From: Pseudomonas sp. AKS31
Lineage (GTDB): Bacteria > Pseudomonadota > Gammaproteobacteria > Pseudomonadales > Pseudomonadaceae
Direction of reading: 5' to 3'
Assembly: GCF_023634765.1 (NCBI RefSeq)
Contig: NZ_JAMLFX010000004.1
Coordinates: 139,285-203,284 of the forward strand
DNA length: 64,000 nt
The translations under genes and the position numbers were made by a program. The notes beneath the pieces were generated by a model. The model did not search any database, was not told the origin of the DNA, and saw nothing but the letters and a program-made list of their open reading frames with translations. This document shows positions 7,299 through 15,765 of the stretch, one piece after another (the stretch's first letter is position 1; the number at the start of each line of letters is the position of its first letter).

Positions 7299-8609
7299 AT
7301 GCAACCGCAAACCCTCACCGGGCAGGCGTCTTTAGTCACGCCCAGCCGTAAGCGGTTTTTCATCATGGTGTTGCTGTTTATCACCGTGGTCATCAACTAC
7401 CTCGACCGCAGCAACCTGTCGATTGCCGCACCGGCGCTGACCAGTGAGCTGGGCATCGATCCGATTCACGTCGGTCTGATCTTCTCCGCATTCGGCTGGA
7501 CCTACGCCGCCATGCAGATCCCCGGCGGTTGGCTGGTGGATCGTGTGCCGCCGCGCATTCTGTATAGCGTTGCGTTGCTGCTGTGGTCGCTGGCGACGGT
7601 GATGCTCGGTTTCGCCGCCAGTTTCATCGCGTTGTTCGTGCTGCGCATGGCGGTCGGCGCGCTGGAAGCACCGGCTTATCCAATCAACAGCCGTGTGGTG
7701 ACGACCTGGTTCCCCGAGCGTGAACGCGCTACCGCGATCGGTTTCTACACCTCAGGGCAGTTCGTCGGTCTGGCGTTCCTTACGCCGGTTCTGGCTTGGC
7801 TGCAGCATGAGTTCGGCTGGCACATGGTGTTCGTCGTCACTGGCGCGGTCGGCATTCTCTGGGCGGCGATCTGGTACGCGGTGTATCGCGAGCCACGGGA
7901 TTTCAAAGGCGCCAACGAGGCAGAAATCGACCTGATCCGCGAGGGCGGTGGTCTGGTCGATATTCAGCAGGAGTCCGCCAAGGTCAAAGCCAAATTCAGT
8001 TGGACCGATCTCGGCATCGTCCTGACCAAACGCAAGTTGTGGGGCATCTACCTCGGTCAGTTCTGCCTGAACTCGACGCTGTGGTTTTTCCTCACCTGGT
8101 TCCCGACCTATTTGGTGAAATATCGCGGCATGGACTTCATCAAGTCCGGCCTGTTGGCGTCGCTACCGTTTCTCGCCGCGTTCATTGGTGTGCTGTGTTC
8201 GGGGTTCTTTTCCGACTTCCTGATTCGTCGCGGCTACACCGTCGGCTTTGCGCGCAAGCTGCCGATCATTGGCGGCTTGCTGATTTCCACTTCGATCATC
8301 GGCGCCAACTTCGTTGAGTCGACGCCGCTGGTGATTGCCTTTCTGGCGCTGGCATTTTTCGGCAACGGTCTTGCCTCCATCACGTGGTCGCTGGTCTCGA
8401 CGCTGGCGCCGGCGCGATTGTTGGGGTTGACCGGCGGGGTGTTCAACTTCATCGGCAACCTGTCGGCGATTGCCACGCCGATCGTTATCGGTTTCCTTGC
8501 CAGCGGCGATTCGTTCGCGCCGGCGATCACCTACATCGCGGTTCTCGCATTGATCGGTGCCTTGTCCTACGTGTTGCTGGTCGGCAAGGTCGAGCGTATC
8601 GAGTTGTAG
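7299..8609 (+). CDS. dgoT: MFS transporter, D-galactonate:H+ symporter type
   Basis: 436 residues with 12 predicted membrane helices and a central cytoplasmic loop around residues 205-240. It belongs to the anion:cation symporter branch of the major facilitator superfamily: VVINYLDRSNLSIAAP at the first helix, GWTYAAMQIPGGWLVDR at the second, and an AYPINSRVVTTWFPERERATA motif. DgoT, GudP and GarP have this pattern. Placement after dgoKAD makes galactonate the likely substrate. It is separated from dgoD by a 107-bp inverted repeat, so its expression may be attenuated or uncoupled from the enzymes. Confidence 0.88.
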   Translation: MQPQTLTGQASLVTPSRKRFFIMVLLFITVVINYLDRSNLSIAAPALTSELGIDPIHVGLIFSAFGWTYAAMQIPGGWLVDRVPPRILYSVALLLWSLATVMLGFAASFIALFVLRMAVGALEAPAYPINSRVVTTWFPERERATAIGFYTSGQFVGLAFLTPVLAWLQHEFGWHMVFVVTGAVGILWAAIWYAVYREPRDFKGANEAEIDLIREGGGLVDIQQESAKVKAKFSWTDLGIVLTKRKLWGIYLGQFCLNSTLWFFLTWFPTYLVKYRGMDFIKSGLLASLPFLAAFIGVLCSGFFSDFLIRRGYTVGFARKLPIIGGLLISTSIIGANFVESTPLVIAFLALAFFGNGLASITWSLVSTLAPARLLGLTGGVFNFIGNLSAIATPIVIGFLASGDSFAPAITYIAVLALIGALSYVLLVGKVERIEL

Positions 8610-8670
8610 TGGTCTGCGTCGGGCGACCATAATGCCGCCCGTTCCCTCGCTCAATGGTAAAAGGCTGGAT

Positions 8671-9474
8671 ATGCAGGAAGACGCCCCGGAAAAAACCAAG
8701 GACGCCGCACCCACCGGCACGCAAACGCTGTTGCGCGGGTTGGGTGTGGTGCAAGCCGTCGCCAGTGGCGCTCGCGATCTCAAGGAGATCGCCCGGCTGA
8801 TCGGCACTACGCGCAGCACCACCCATCGTTTGGCCAGTTGCCTGGTCGACGAGCGCTACCTGCGCGTGGTGCCGCAAGTCGGTTATCTGCTCGGGCCGAA
8901 ACTGATCGAGCTGGGTTTTCAGGCCCGCGAAGAGTTGCCGCTGGTGACCTTGGCCGGGCCGTATCTGGACGAGTTGTCGGCGCTGACCGGCGACACCGTG
9001 CACCTGGGGATTCGTGAAGGCGATGAAGTGCTGTATCTGCTGAAGAACCCAGGGCGCAACGGCCCGGAAATGCGTTCGCGGGTCGGCCATCGCATGCCGC
9101 TGGCACGCACCGGGATTGGCAAGGCGTTGATGCTCGATGATTCGCCGAAAGATTGGCAACGGCTGTACGACATCAGTCTGCCGGCGGGTGGGAAAAGTCA
9201 GTTCTGGCCGCAGCATCCCCAGCAGTCCTGGGAACAGCTGGAGCAGCGCATGACCGAGTACGTCGCCGGTGGCTACGCCTTCGATCTGGAGGACAACGAA
9301 CCGTCGATCCGCTGCGTGGCGGCGCCGATTCGGGATGCGAGCAAGGGCATCGTGGCGGCGATCAGTATCGCCAGCACCGTGCCGTACATGCCGCTGGAAA
9401 AAATGGCCGAGCTGATTCCTCTGATCAAAGGGGTCACAGCCCGGCTCTCGGCGGAACTGGGTTTAAAGGTTTAA
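8671..9474 (+). CDS. IclR-family transcriptional regulator, probable regulator of the dgo operon
   Basis: 267 residues. The N-terminal winged helix-turn-helix spans about residues 15-75 (LLRGLGVVQAVASGARDLKEI, then TTRSTTHRLASCLV). The C-terminal IclR effector-binding domain follows, with GHRMPLARTGIGKALML, YAFDLEDNEPSIRCVAAPI and IVAAISIAST. It begins 61 bases after dgoT, with AAAGG before the ATG at 8671. E. coli uses the GntR-type DgoR for the same pathway, so control here is by a different family. The ligand is probably galactonate or a keto-deoxy intermediate by context. The 19-bp inverted repeat upstream of dgoK is the likeliest target. Confidence 0.88.
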   Translation: MQEDAPEKTKDAAPTGTQTLLRGLGVVQAVASGARDLKEIARLIGTTRSTTHRLASCLVDERYLRVVPQVGYLLGPKLIELGFQAREELPLVTLAGPYLDELSALTGDTVHLGIREGDEVLYLLKNPGRNGPEMRSRVGHRMPLARTGIGKALMLDDSPKDWQRLYDISLPAGGKSQFWPQHPQQSWEQLEQRMTEYVAGGYAFDLEDNEPSIRCVAAPIRDASKGIVAAISIASTVPYMPLEKMAELIPLIKGVTARLSAELGLKV

Positions 9475-10523
9475 ACCTTGAGCGTCGCCATGTCGATCAC
9501 GAAACGGTATTTCACGTCGCCGGCGATCATGCGCGCGTAAGCCTCGTTGATCTGGCGGATGTCGAGCATTTCGATGTCGCAGGTGATGTTGTGCTCGGCG
9601 CAGAAATCCAGCACTTCCTGGGTTTCGGCAATGCCACCGATCAACGAACCGGCCAGTACGCGGCGGCCCAGCACCAGGTTGGCGGCGTGCACCGGCGGGT
9701 CGATCGGTTCGATCAGCCCCACCAGAATATGCACGCCATCAAAGCGCAGGGTTTGCAGGTACGGGTTGAGGTCGTGCTGCACCGGAATGGTGTCGAGCAG
9801 GAAGTCGAACCGGCCTGCGGCGGCGGCCATCTGCTCGGCGTCGGTGGAGACGATTACATGATCGGCGCCCTGACGACGACCTTCTTCAGCCTTGCTCGCC
9901 GAGCGGGTGAACAGCGTGACTTCCGCACCCATCGCCTTGGCGAACTTGATGCCCATGTGGCCGAGGCCGCCCATGCCGAGAATCCCGACCTTGTCGCCGG
10001 CCTTGACGCCATAGTGCTTGAGCGGCGAATAGGTGGTGATGCCGGCGCAGAGGATCGGCGCGGCGCTGGCCAGGTCGAGTTTCTCCGGAATGCGCACGAC
10101 GAAGTGCTCGCTGACGACGATGCTGTCCGAATAACCGCCCATGGTGTTGCTGCCATCGACCCGATCCGGGGTGGCGTAGGTCATGGTCGGGCCTTCGAGG
10201 CAGTATTGCTCAAGGTTCTGCTGGCAGGCGGCGCAGGTGCGGCACGAATCGACCATACAGCCAACTCCGACCAGATCGCCTACTTTGTGTTGGGTGACAT
10301 TCGCACCGACGGCGGTGACTTTTCCGACGATCTCGTGGCCCGGCATCAAGGGGTAAACAGCGATGCCCCATTCATTGCGCGCCTGGTGGATGTCGGAGTG
10401 GCAGACGCCGCAATACAGAATCTCGATCGCTACGTCGTCGGCACGAGGACTGCGGCGTTCGAATTTCATCGGGGCGAGGGGAGTGGTGGCCGATTGGGCG
10501 GCATAACCGATAGCGGTGTACAT
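9471..10523 (-). CDS. yahK: Zinc-dependent NAD(P) aldehyde reductase / alcohol dehydrogenase, YahK-like
   Basis: 350-residue medium-chain dehydrogenase of the cinnamyl-alcohol-dehydrogenase type. Catalytic zinc ligands are in YCGVCHSD and PGHEIVG, and the structural zinc Cys cluster is CRTCAACQQNLEQYC. The cofactor-binding loop is GILGMGGLGHMGIK. LCAGITTYSPL, SLIGGIAETQE and the ending DVKYRFVID match my memory of E. coli YahK, an NADPH aldehyde reductase, throughout. The ATG at 10521-10523 has GCGAGG upstream. Its stop overlaps the IclR gene tail by four bases on the opposite strand. It is divergent from an AraC regulator, which suggests aldehyde-responsive control. Confidence 0.85.
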   Translation of the reverse strand: MYTAIGYAAQSATTPLAPMKFERRSPRADDVAIEILYCGVCHSDIHQARNEWGIAVYPLMPGHEIVGKVTAVGANVTQHKVGDLVGVGCMVDSCRTCAACQQNLEQYCLEGPTMTYATPDRVDGSNTMGGYSDSIVVSEHFVVRIPEKLDLASAAPILCAGITTYSPLKHYGVKAGDKVGILGMGGLGHMGIKFAKAMGAEVTLFTRSASKAEEGRRQGADHVIVSTDAEQMAAAAGRFDFLLDTIPVQHDLNPYLQTLRFDGVHILVGLIEPIDPPVHAANLVLGRRVLAGSLIGGIAETQEVLDFCAEHNITCDIEMLDIRQINEAYARMIAGDVKYRFVIDMATLKV

Positions 10524-10609
10524 ATGAAACCTCGCAAAAGCAGGAACAAGTGAGGCGGCGCATTCTGGGCGCCGACTGTCGCTCCGGCCATGACGATTTC
10601 TCCGGGTCT

Positions 10610-10630
10610 CATGCCTAATCCTCCGGCATG
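10610..10630. promoter_or_regulatory. Inverted repeat in the reductase/AraC divergent promoter region
   Basis: CATGCC and GGCATG are separated by nine bases midway between the aldehyde reductase start (10523) and the AraC gene start (10716). The position suits a shared operator. No binding data can be inferred from sequence. Confidence 0.3.
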
Positions 10631-10715
10631 CAGGTTTGATCGGTCGCATTGGCAAAAGGATCTGCGATGATGCTCTCATCCCTTATTTTCGTGTTTTTTT
10701 GTGAAGAACAATTCG

Positions 10716-11606
10716 ATGCAATTGACCCGTCATCTTGATGCCAATGCCCGGCTGGTTTCGCTGATCGAACCGCTGGCGCTGCGCGATGGTTACAGCCAGA
10801 CCGGGCTGCCCGGCGTGCAGATTTTGCGTGCCAGTTGCGACGTTGCCCGTGGACCGCACATTTATGAGCCGAGCCTGATGATCATCGCCCAGGGCAGCAA
10901 ACTGGCGTTTCTCGGGCCGCGCACCATGGAGTACGGCGCCGGGCACTATCTGATTCAGGCACTGCCGGTGCCGTTCGAGTGCGAGACCTTTGCCTTGCCG
11001 GATGCGCCGTTGCTCGGTGTTTCGGTGGCGATTGATCGGGTGTTGCTCGGTGAACTGGTGTTGGCCATGGGGCTGGCGCCGGGCCGGCATATCCCTGCGC
11101 AGACGCCGGAGTCGATGACCTCGGTGGTGCTTGACGATGGCATGCGCGGCTGTGTCGAGCGCTTGCTCAGTTGCCTGCATGATCCGCTGGAGTGTCAGAT
11201 TCTGGGGCCGGCGCGGGTGCGCGAGTTGTTGTTCGTCGCCTTGCGCGGACCACAGGCCGATGTATTGCGGGCATTGGTTGAGCAACAGGGGCAGTTCGCA
11301 CGGGTGGCGGCGTCGATCAGTCATCTGCATGCGCATTACACCGAGCCGTTGAATGTCGAGACCCTGGCGAGTTGCGCGAACATGAGCGTGTCGACCTTTC
11401 ATGAGCATTTCAAACGCAGCACGTTGTTGTCGCCAGTGCAGTATTTGAAGCGTTTACGGTTGTTGAAAGCGCAGACGTTGTTGGTGGCTGAAGGTCTGGG
11501 GGTGGCGCAGGTCGCGCATCGGGTGGGGTATCAGAGTACGTCGCAGTTCAGCCGCGAGTACAAACGCTACTTCGAGCGTAGCCCGGGTGACGAGCGCGCT
11601 GCCTGA
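10716..11606 (+). CDS. AraC-family transcriptional regulator with AraC_N domain
   Basis: 296 residues. The N-terminal half (about 15-170) is the AraC-type regulator N-terminal domain (PF06719 type), with PSLMIIAQGSKLAFLG and LGVSVAIDRVLLGELV. The C-terminal third holds two helix-turn-helix motifs, LNVETLASCANMSVSTFHEHF and VAQVAHRVGYQSTSQFSREY, ending at the family signature YKRYFERSPGD. YqhC, which activates aldehyde reductase genes in E. coli, has the same architecture, and this gene is divergent from a YahK-type reductase; regulation of that neighbour in response to aldehydes is inferred. A GTG at 10701 is in frame but has no ribosome-binding site. Confidence 0.85.
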   Translation: MQLTRHLDANARLVSLIEPLALRDGYSQTGLPGVQILRASCDVARGPHIYEPSLMIIAQGSKLAFLGPRTMEYGAGHYLIQALPVPFECETFALPDAPLLGVSVAIDRVLLGELVLAMGLAPGRHIPAQTPESMTSVVLDDGMRGCVERLLSCLHDPLECQILGPARVRELLFVALRGPQADVLRALVEQQGQFARVAASISHLHAHYTEPLNVETLASCANMSVSTFHEHFKRSTLLSPVQYLKRLRLLKAQTLLVAEGLGVAQVAHRVGYQSTSQFSREYKRYFERSPGDERAA

Positions 11607-11620
11607 GGATTTTCACAATC

Positions 11621-11714
11621 CCTGTGGGAGCTGGCTTGCCAGCGATGAGGCCGGCACATTCAACATAGATGTCACCTGATCCACCGCCATCGCTGGCAAG
11701 CCAGCTCCCACAGG
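11621..11714. repeat. REPIN (GTGGGAGCTGGCTTGCCAGC family)
   Basis: Two inverted REP copies: CCTGTGGGAGCTGGCTTGCC at the left and its complement ending GCTCCCACAGG at the right, with about 45 bases between. It lies in the gap between the convergent AraC and etfD genes. Confidence 0.9.
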
Positions 11715-11748
11715 GAGTCAAGTGATGCAGTAAATTTTGGGCAACAAA

Positions 11749-11776
11749 AAGGCCCCCGATTCGGGAGCCTTGTTGT
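11749..11776 (-). terminator. Rho-independent terminator of etfD
   Basis: Read on the minus strand, GGCTCCCGAATCGGGGGCC forms a hairpin followed by TTTTTG, starting about 20 bases after the etfD stop. Confidence 0.75.
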
Positions 11777-11789
11777 TCAGCATTTCGAC

Positions 11790-13454
11790 TTACATATTCG
11801 GATAAGTCGGACCGCCAGCGCCTTCCGGCGTCACCCAGGTGATGTTCTGCGAAGGGTCCTTGATGTCACAGGTCTTGCAGTGCACGCAGTTCTGGGCGTT
11901 GATCTGGAAGCGTTTTTCGCCGTCTTCCTTGGTGATCACTTCGTACACGCCAGCCGGGCAGTAGCGCTGCGCCGGTTCGTCGTACAGCGGCAGGTTCTTG
12001 CTGATCGGGATGCTCGGGTCGGTCAGCTTCAGGTGGCACGGCTGCTCTTCTTCGTGGTTGGTACCGGAGATGAACACCGAGCTGAGTTTGTCGAAGCTGA
12101 GTTTGCCGTCCGGCTTCGGATAGTCGATCTTCTTGCAGTCGGCCGCGAGCTTGAGGCAGGCGTAATCCGGCTTGGTGTCGTGCAGGGTGAACGGCAGTTT
12201 GCCGCCGAAGATGTTCTGGTCCAGCCAGTTGAAACCACCGCCAACGATAGCGCCGAACTTATGGATCGCCGGGCCGAAGTTGCGGCTGGCGAACAGTTCG
12301 TCGTAGAGCCAGCTCTTCTTGAATGCGTCCACATAAGTGGTCAGCTCTTCAGTGCCGTCCTTTTCCGCGAACAGCGCATCAGCCACCGATTCCGCGGCGA
12401 GCATGCCGGACTTCATTGCGGTGTGGCTGCCCTTGATCTTGGCGAAGTTCAGGGTGCCGAGGTCGCAACCGATCAGCGCGCCACCCTTGAAGACCATTTT
12501 CGGCAGCGAGTTCAGGCCTCCTTTGCAGATGGCGCGAGCGCCGTAGCTGACACGCTTGCCGCCTTCCAGGTACTGGGCCAGCACCGGGTGATGCTTGAGG
12601 CGCTGGAACTCGTCGAACGGCGACAGGTAGGTGTTGCTGTAGGACAGGTCAACGATCAGACCAACCACCACCTGGTTGTTTTCCAGGTGATAAAGGAACG
12701 AGCCACCGGTGTTTTCGGTGCCCATGATGTCCAGCGGCCAGCCGGCGGTGTGCACCACCAGGCCAGGTTGATGTTTGGCCGGGTCGATTTCCCAGATTTC
12801 TTTCAGGCCGATGCCGTAGTGCTGGGCGTCGGCATCGCTGTCGAGGTTGTAGCGCTTGATCAGTTGCTTGCCGATGTGGCCCCGGCAGCCTTCGGCGAAT
12901 AGCGTGTATTTGCCACGCAATTCCATGCCCGGGGTGTACAGGCCTTCTTTCGGGTTGCCTTCGCGGTCGACGCCCAGATCACCGGTGATGATCCCGCGGA
13001 CCACGCCTTGCTCGTCGATCAGTGCTTCCTGAGCGGCGAAGCCCGGATAGATTTCTACGCCGAGGTTCTCGGCCTGCTGAGCGAGCCAGCGGCACAGGTT
13101 GCCGAGAGAAATAATGTAGTTGCCTTCGTTGTGCATGGTCTTGGGCACAAAGAAGTCAGGAATCTTCTGCGCGCTGTCGGCGTTTTTCAGGACGAAAATA
13201 TCGTCGCGGGTGACCGGGGTGTTCAGCGGGGCGCCGAGTTCTTTCCAGTCCGGGAACAGTTCGTTCAGAGCGCGTGGTTCGAACACGGCACCGGAAAGGA
13301 TGTGTGCGCCGACTTCGGAGCCTTTTTCGACCACGCAGACGCTGATTTCCTTACCGGCTTCGGCGGCCTTCTGCTTCAGACGGCAGGCGGCGGACAGGCC
13401 AGCGGGGCCGGCACCGACGATGACCACGTCGAATTCCATGTATTCGCGTTCCAC
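11790..13454 (-). CDS. etfD: Electron-transfer flavoprotein:ubiquinone oxidoreductase
   Basis: 554-residue membrane-associated FAD/4Fe-4S enzyme that passes electrons from reduced ETF to ubiquinone, linking acyl-CoA and amino-acid dehydrogenases to respiration. The N-terminal FAD dinucleotide motif is VIVGAGPAGLSAACRL. Central signatures include GCDLGTLNFAKIKGSHTAMKSG. The C-terminal 4Fe-4S region has RYCPAGVYEV and NCVHCKTCDI. The GTG start at 13452-13454 has GGAG seven bases upstream; an in-frame ATG five codons later is the alternative. It is divergent from etfBA, with a PsrA-like site overlapping its upstream promoter region. Terminator at 11749. Confidence 0.96.
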   Translation of the reverse strand: MEREYMEFDVVIVGAGPAGLSAACRLKQKAAEAGKEISVCVVEKGSEVGAHILSGAVFEPRALNELFPDWKELGAPLNTPVTRDDIFVLKNADSAQKIPDFFVPKTMHNEGNYIISLGNLCRWLAQQAENLGVEIYPGFAAQEALIDEQGVVRGIITGDLGVDREGNPKEGLYTPGMELRGKYTLFAEGCRGHIGKQLIKRYNLDSDADAQHYGIGLKEIWEIDPAKHQPGLVVHTAGWPLDIMGTENTGGSFLYHLENNQVVVGLIVDLSYSNTYLSPFDEFQRLKHHPVLAQYLEGGKRVSYGARAICKGGLNSLPKMVFKGGALIGCDLGTLNFAKIKGSHTAMKSGMLAAESVADALFAEKDGTEELTTYVDAFKKSWLYDELFASRNFGPAIHKFGAIVGGGFNWLDQNIFGGKLPFTLHDTKPDYACLKLAADCKKIDYPKPDGKLSFDKLSSVFISGTNHEEEQPCHLKLTDPSIPISKNLPLYDEPAQRYCPAGVYEVITKEDGEKRFQINAQNCVHCKTCDIKDPSQNITWVTPEGAGGPTYPNM

Positions 13455-13581
13455 AGGCTATCTCCTACTCAAGGCTCAACAGTTTTTTTTTCTAATTTGG
13501 AGGTTTGATGTCGCATCCGCTATTCCTTTACGTTAACGTCAAGGGGAATATTGGAGACCGACCTTTCTCTTTAGGCGGCGC

Positions 13582-13610
13582 ATTATATCTACACCACTCT
13601 GAGCGTCCAA
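13582..13610 (-). promoter_or_regulatory. Sigma-70 promoter of etfD
   Basis: On the minus strand TTGGAC (13605-13610) and a perfect TATAAT (13582-13587) are spaced by exactly 17 bases, about 130 bases upstream of the etfD GTG. The PsrA-like motif sits three bases upstream of the -35. Confidence 0.7.
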
Positions 13611-13612
13611 TA

Positions 13613-13626
13613 CAAACGTTTGTTTG
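13613..13626. promoter_or_regulatory. PsrA-like operator between etfD and etfBA
   Basis: CAAACGTTTGTTTG fits the published PsrA pattern (G/C)AAAC-N2-4-GTTT(G/C) with a four-base spacer. I recall the P. aeruginosa homologues of this divergent pair being reported PsrA targets. The site adjoins the etfD -35 box, so repression of etfD relieved by long-chain fatty acids is a reasonable inference. Confidence 0.6.
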
Positions 13627-14003
13627 AATCGGCTCCAGCCCAGAGAAATCAAAGAAGCGCGGCTTATGAATGGTCATTTTGCTGTATTGACCGGAATAGG
13701 CGTTCCGGTCAAGATACGGGCGGTTTTGCGCTCGTCGTAGGCAGACTGGCGGTTTCAAGAGCACGTCTAAAGACAGGGCACAGGCAGTAGAAGGTGATGC
13801 GCAGCGCAGGTCCGGCGCGCAGTTTACACCGCGTGAAGATCCATGACTGGTTGGTCACCACTGACGAACGGTCGCAGGTTTTCACACCGTGCAACACCTG
13901 ACCCCCGAGTCGGCGTTTTTAGAGGTGCCCTTTAGCCTGATGAGCATCAACCGCCAGGTTCGCCTAGGCGACTTTCTTTTCACCGGAGAGTAACGAGGAA
14001 TCC

Positions 14004-14753
14004 ATGAAGGTTCTTGTAGCTGTCAAACGCGTTGTGGATTACAACGTCAAGGTTCGCGTCAAGGCGGACAATTCCGGCGTCGATCTCGCCAACGTCAAGA
14101 TGTCGATGAACCCGTTCTGCGAAATCGCAGTGGAAGAAGCCGTACGCCTGAAAGAGAAAGGTGTTGCGACTGAAATCGTCGTCGTCTCCATCGGCCCGAC
14201 CACCGCTCAGGAACAGCTGCGTACCGCACTGGCTCTGGGTGCCGACCGTGCCATCCTCGTCGAATTCGCTGAAGATCTGACCTCGCTCGCCGTGGCCAAG
14301 CTGCTCAAGGCTGTGGTCGACAAGGAACAGCCGCAGCTGGTGATCCTCGGCAAGCAAGCGATCGACAGCGACAACAACCAGACCGGCCAGATGCTCGCGG
14401 CACTGAGCGGCTACGGTCAGGGCACATTCGCCTCGAAAGTCGAAGTCTCCGGCGACAGCGTTGCCGTGACTCGCGAAATCGACGGCGGCGCGCAGACCGT
14501 TTCCCTGAAACTGCCAGCGATCGTCACCACCGACCTGCGTTTGAACGAGCCGCGCTACGCGTCCCTGCCAAACATCATGAAAGCCAAGAAGAAGCCTCTC
14601 GAAGTGCTGACTCCGGACGCTTTGGGCGTTTCCACCGCCTCCACCAACAAGACCCTGAAAGTCGAAGCGCCGGCTGCACGCAGCGCAGGCATCAAGGTCA
14701 AGTCGGTGGCTGAACTGGTCGAGAAACTGAAAAACGAAGCGAAGGTAATCTAA
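14004..14753 (+). CDS. etfB: Electron-transfer flavoprotein subunit beta
   Basis: 249 residues, the usual EtfB length. It is the AMP-binding beta subunit of the soluble ETF heterodimer, which accepts electrons from acyl-CoA dehydrogenases. [19 protein letters not shown] is the standard bacterial EtfB N-terminus. The AMP-binding region includes [16 protein letters not shown], followed by the signature [20 protein letters not shown] and [10 protein letters not shown]. The ATG has GAGAGTAACGAGG upstream. etfA begins two bases after its stop, so the subunits are co-translated in equal amounts. Confidence 0.97.
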   Translation: MKVLVAVKRVVDYNVKVRVKADNSGVDLANVKMSMNPFCEIAVEEAVRLKEKGVATEIVVVSIGPTTAQEQLRTALALGADRAILVEFAEDLTSLAVAKLLKAVVDKEQPQLVILGKQAIDSDNNQTGQMLAALSGYGQGTFASKVEVSGDSVAVTREIDGGAQTVSLKLPAIVTTDLRLNEPRYASLPNIMKAKKKPLEVLTPDALGVSTASTNKTLKVEAPAARSAGIKVKSVAELVEKLKNEAKVI

Positions 14754-14755
14754 AA

Positions 14756-15685
14756 ATGACTATCTTGGTAATCGCTGAACACGACAACAAAGTGCTGGCC
14801 CCGGCCACGCTGAACACCGTGGCTGCTGCTGCCAAAATCGGCGGCGACATCCACGTTCTGGTTGCTGGTCAAGGCGCTGGCGCCGTGGCTGAAGCCGCTG
14901 CGAAAATCGCTGGTGTGAGCAAAGTCCTGAACGCTGACAACGCCGCTTACGCGCATCAGCTGCCGGAAAACGTTGCTCCGCTGGTAGCAGAGCTGGGCGC
15001 TGGCTACAGCCACATCCTGGCTGCCGCGACCTCCAACGGCAAAAACATCCTGCCGCGCGTTGCCGCGCAGCTGGACGTTGACCAGATCTCCGAAATCATC
15101 TCGGTCGAAAGCGCTGACACGTTCAAGCGTCCGATTTACGCCGGTAACGCCATCGCGACCGTACAGTCCACCGCTGCGATCAAAGTGATCACCGTGCGTG
15201 CCACCGGTTTCGACCCGGTTGCTGCTGAAGGTGGCTCGGCTGCTGTTGAAGCAGTCGGCGCTGCACACGATGCGGGCACTTCGAGCTTCGTTGGCGAAGA
15301 ACTGGCCAAGTCTGATCGTCCAGAGCTGACCGCTGCCAAGATCGTCGTTTCCGGCGGCCGCGGCATGCAGAACGGCGACAACTTCAAACACCTGTACGCC
15401 CTGGCCGACAAGCTCGGCGCTGCCGTCGGTGCTTCGCGCGCCGCGGTCGACGCAGGTTTCGTACCGAACGACATGCAGGTCGGTCAGACCGGCAAGATCG
15501 TTGCGCCACAGCTGTACATCGCCGTCGGTATCTCCGGCGCGATCCAGCACCTGGCCGGTATGAAAGACTCCAAAGTGATCGTTGCGATCAACAAGGACGA
15601 AGAAGCACCGATCTTCCAGGTGGCCGATTACGGTCTCGTGGCGGATCTGTTCGAAGCCGTCCCTGAGCTGGAGAAGCTGGTCTAA
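14756..15685 (+). CDS. etfA: Electron-transfer flavoprotein subunit alpha
   Basis: 309-residue FAD-binding subunit. The N-terminal domain ([20 protein letters not shown]) is followed by the C-terminal FAD domain with [44 protein letters not shown] and [20 protein letters not shown], all diagnostic of EtfA. It forms the heterodimer with EtfB and delivers electrons to the oxidoreductase encoded divergently upstream, giving a complete ETF respiratory module in one locus. A strong terminator follows about 20 bases after the stop. Confidence 0.97.
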   Translation: MTILVIAEHDNKVLAPATLNTVAAAAKIGGDIHVLVAGQGAGAVAEAAAKIAGVSKVLNADNAAYAHQLPENVAPLVAELGAGYSHILAAATSNGKNILPRVAAQLDVDQISEIISVESADTFKRPIYAGNAIATVQSTAAIKVITVRATGFDPVAAEGGSAAVEAVGAAHDAGTSSFVGEELAKSDRPELTAAKIVVSGGRGMQNGDNFKHLYALADKLGAAVGASRAAVDAGFVPNDMQVGQTGKIVAPQLYIAVGISGAIQHLAGMKDSKVIVAINKDEEAPIFQVADYGLVADLFEAVPELEKLV

Positions 15686-15704
15686 TCCAGCTGCTTCACT
15701 TATA

Positions 15705-15736
15705 AAGAGCCCGGCCTGTTGGTCGGGCTTTTTTTT
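15705..15736 (+). terminator. Rho-independent terminator of etfBA
   Basis: AGCCCGGCC, loop TGTT, GGTCGGGCT (one G-T pair), then eight T residues; 20 bases after the etfA stop. Confidence 0.88.
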
Positions 15737-15765
15737 GTCTCGGATTTGAGTGGGAGCGTGTTGCC

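Larger units (their letters stand above)
13455..14003. other. 549-bp divergent control region between etfD and etfB
   Basis: No convincing gene is present. Besides the etfD promoter and PsrA-like motif it holds a 10-base inverted repeat (TTGACCGGAA and TTCCGGTCAA at 13687-13712) and a 12-bp palindrome TCGCCTAGGCGA (13960-13971) just before the etfB ribosome-binding site. The etfBA promoter itself could not be fixed confidently. Confidence 0.6.
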
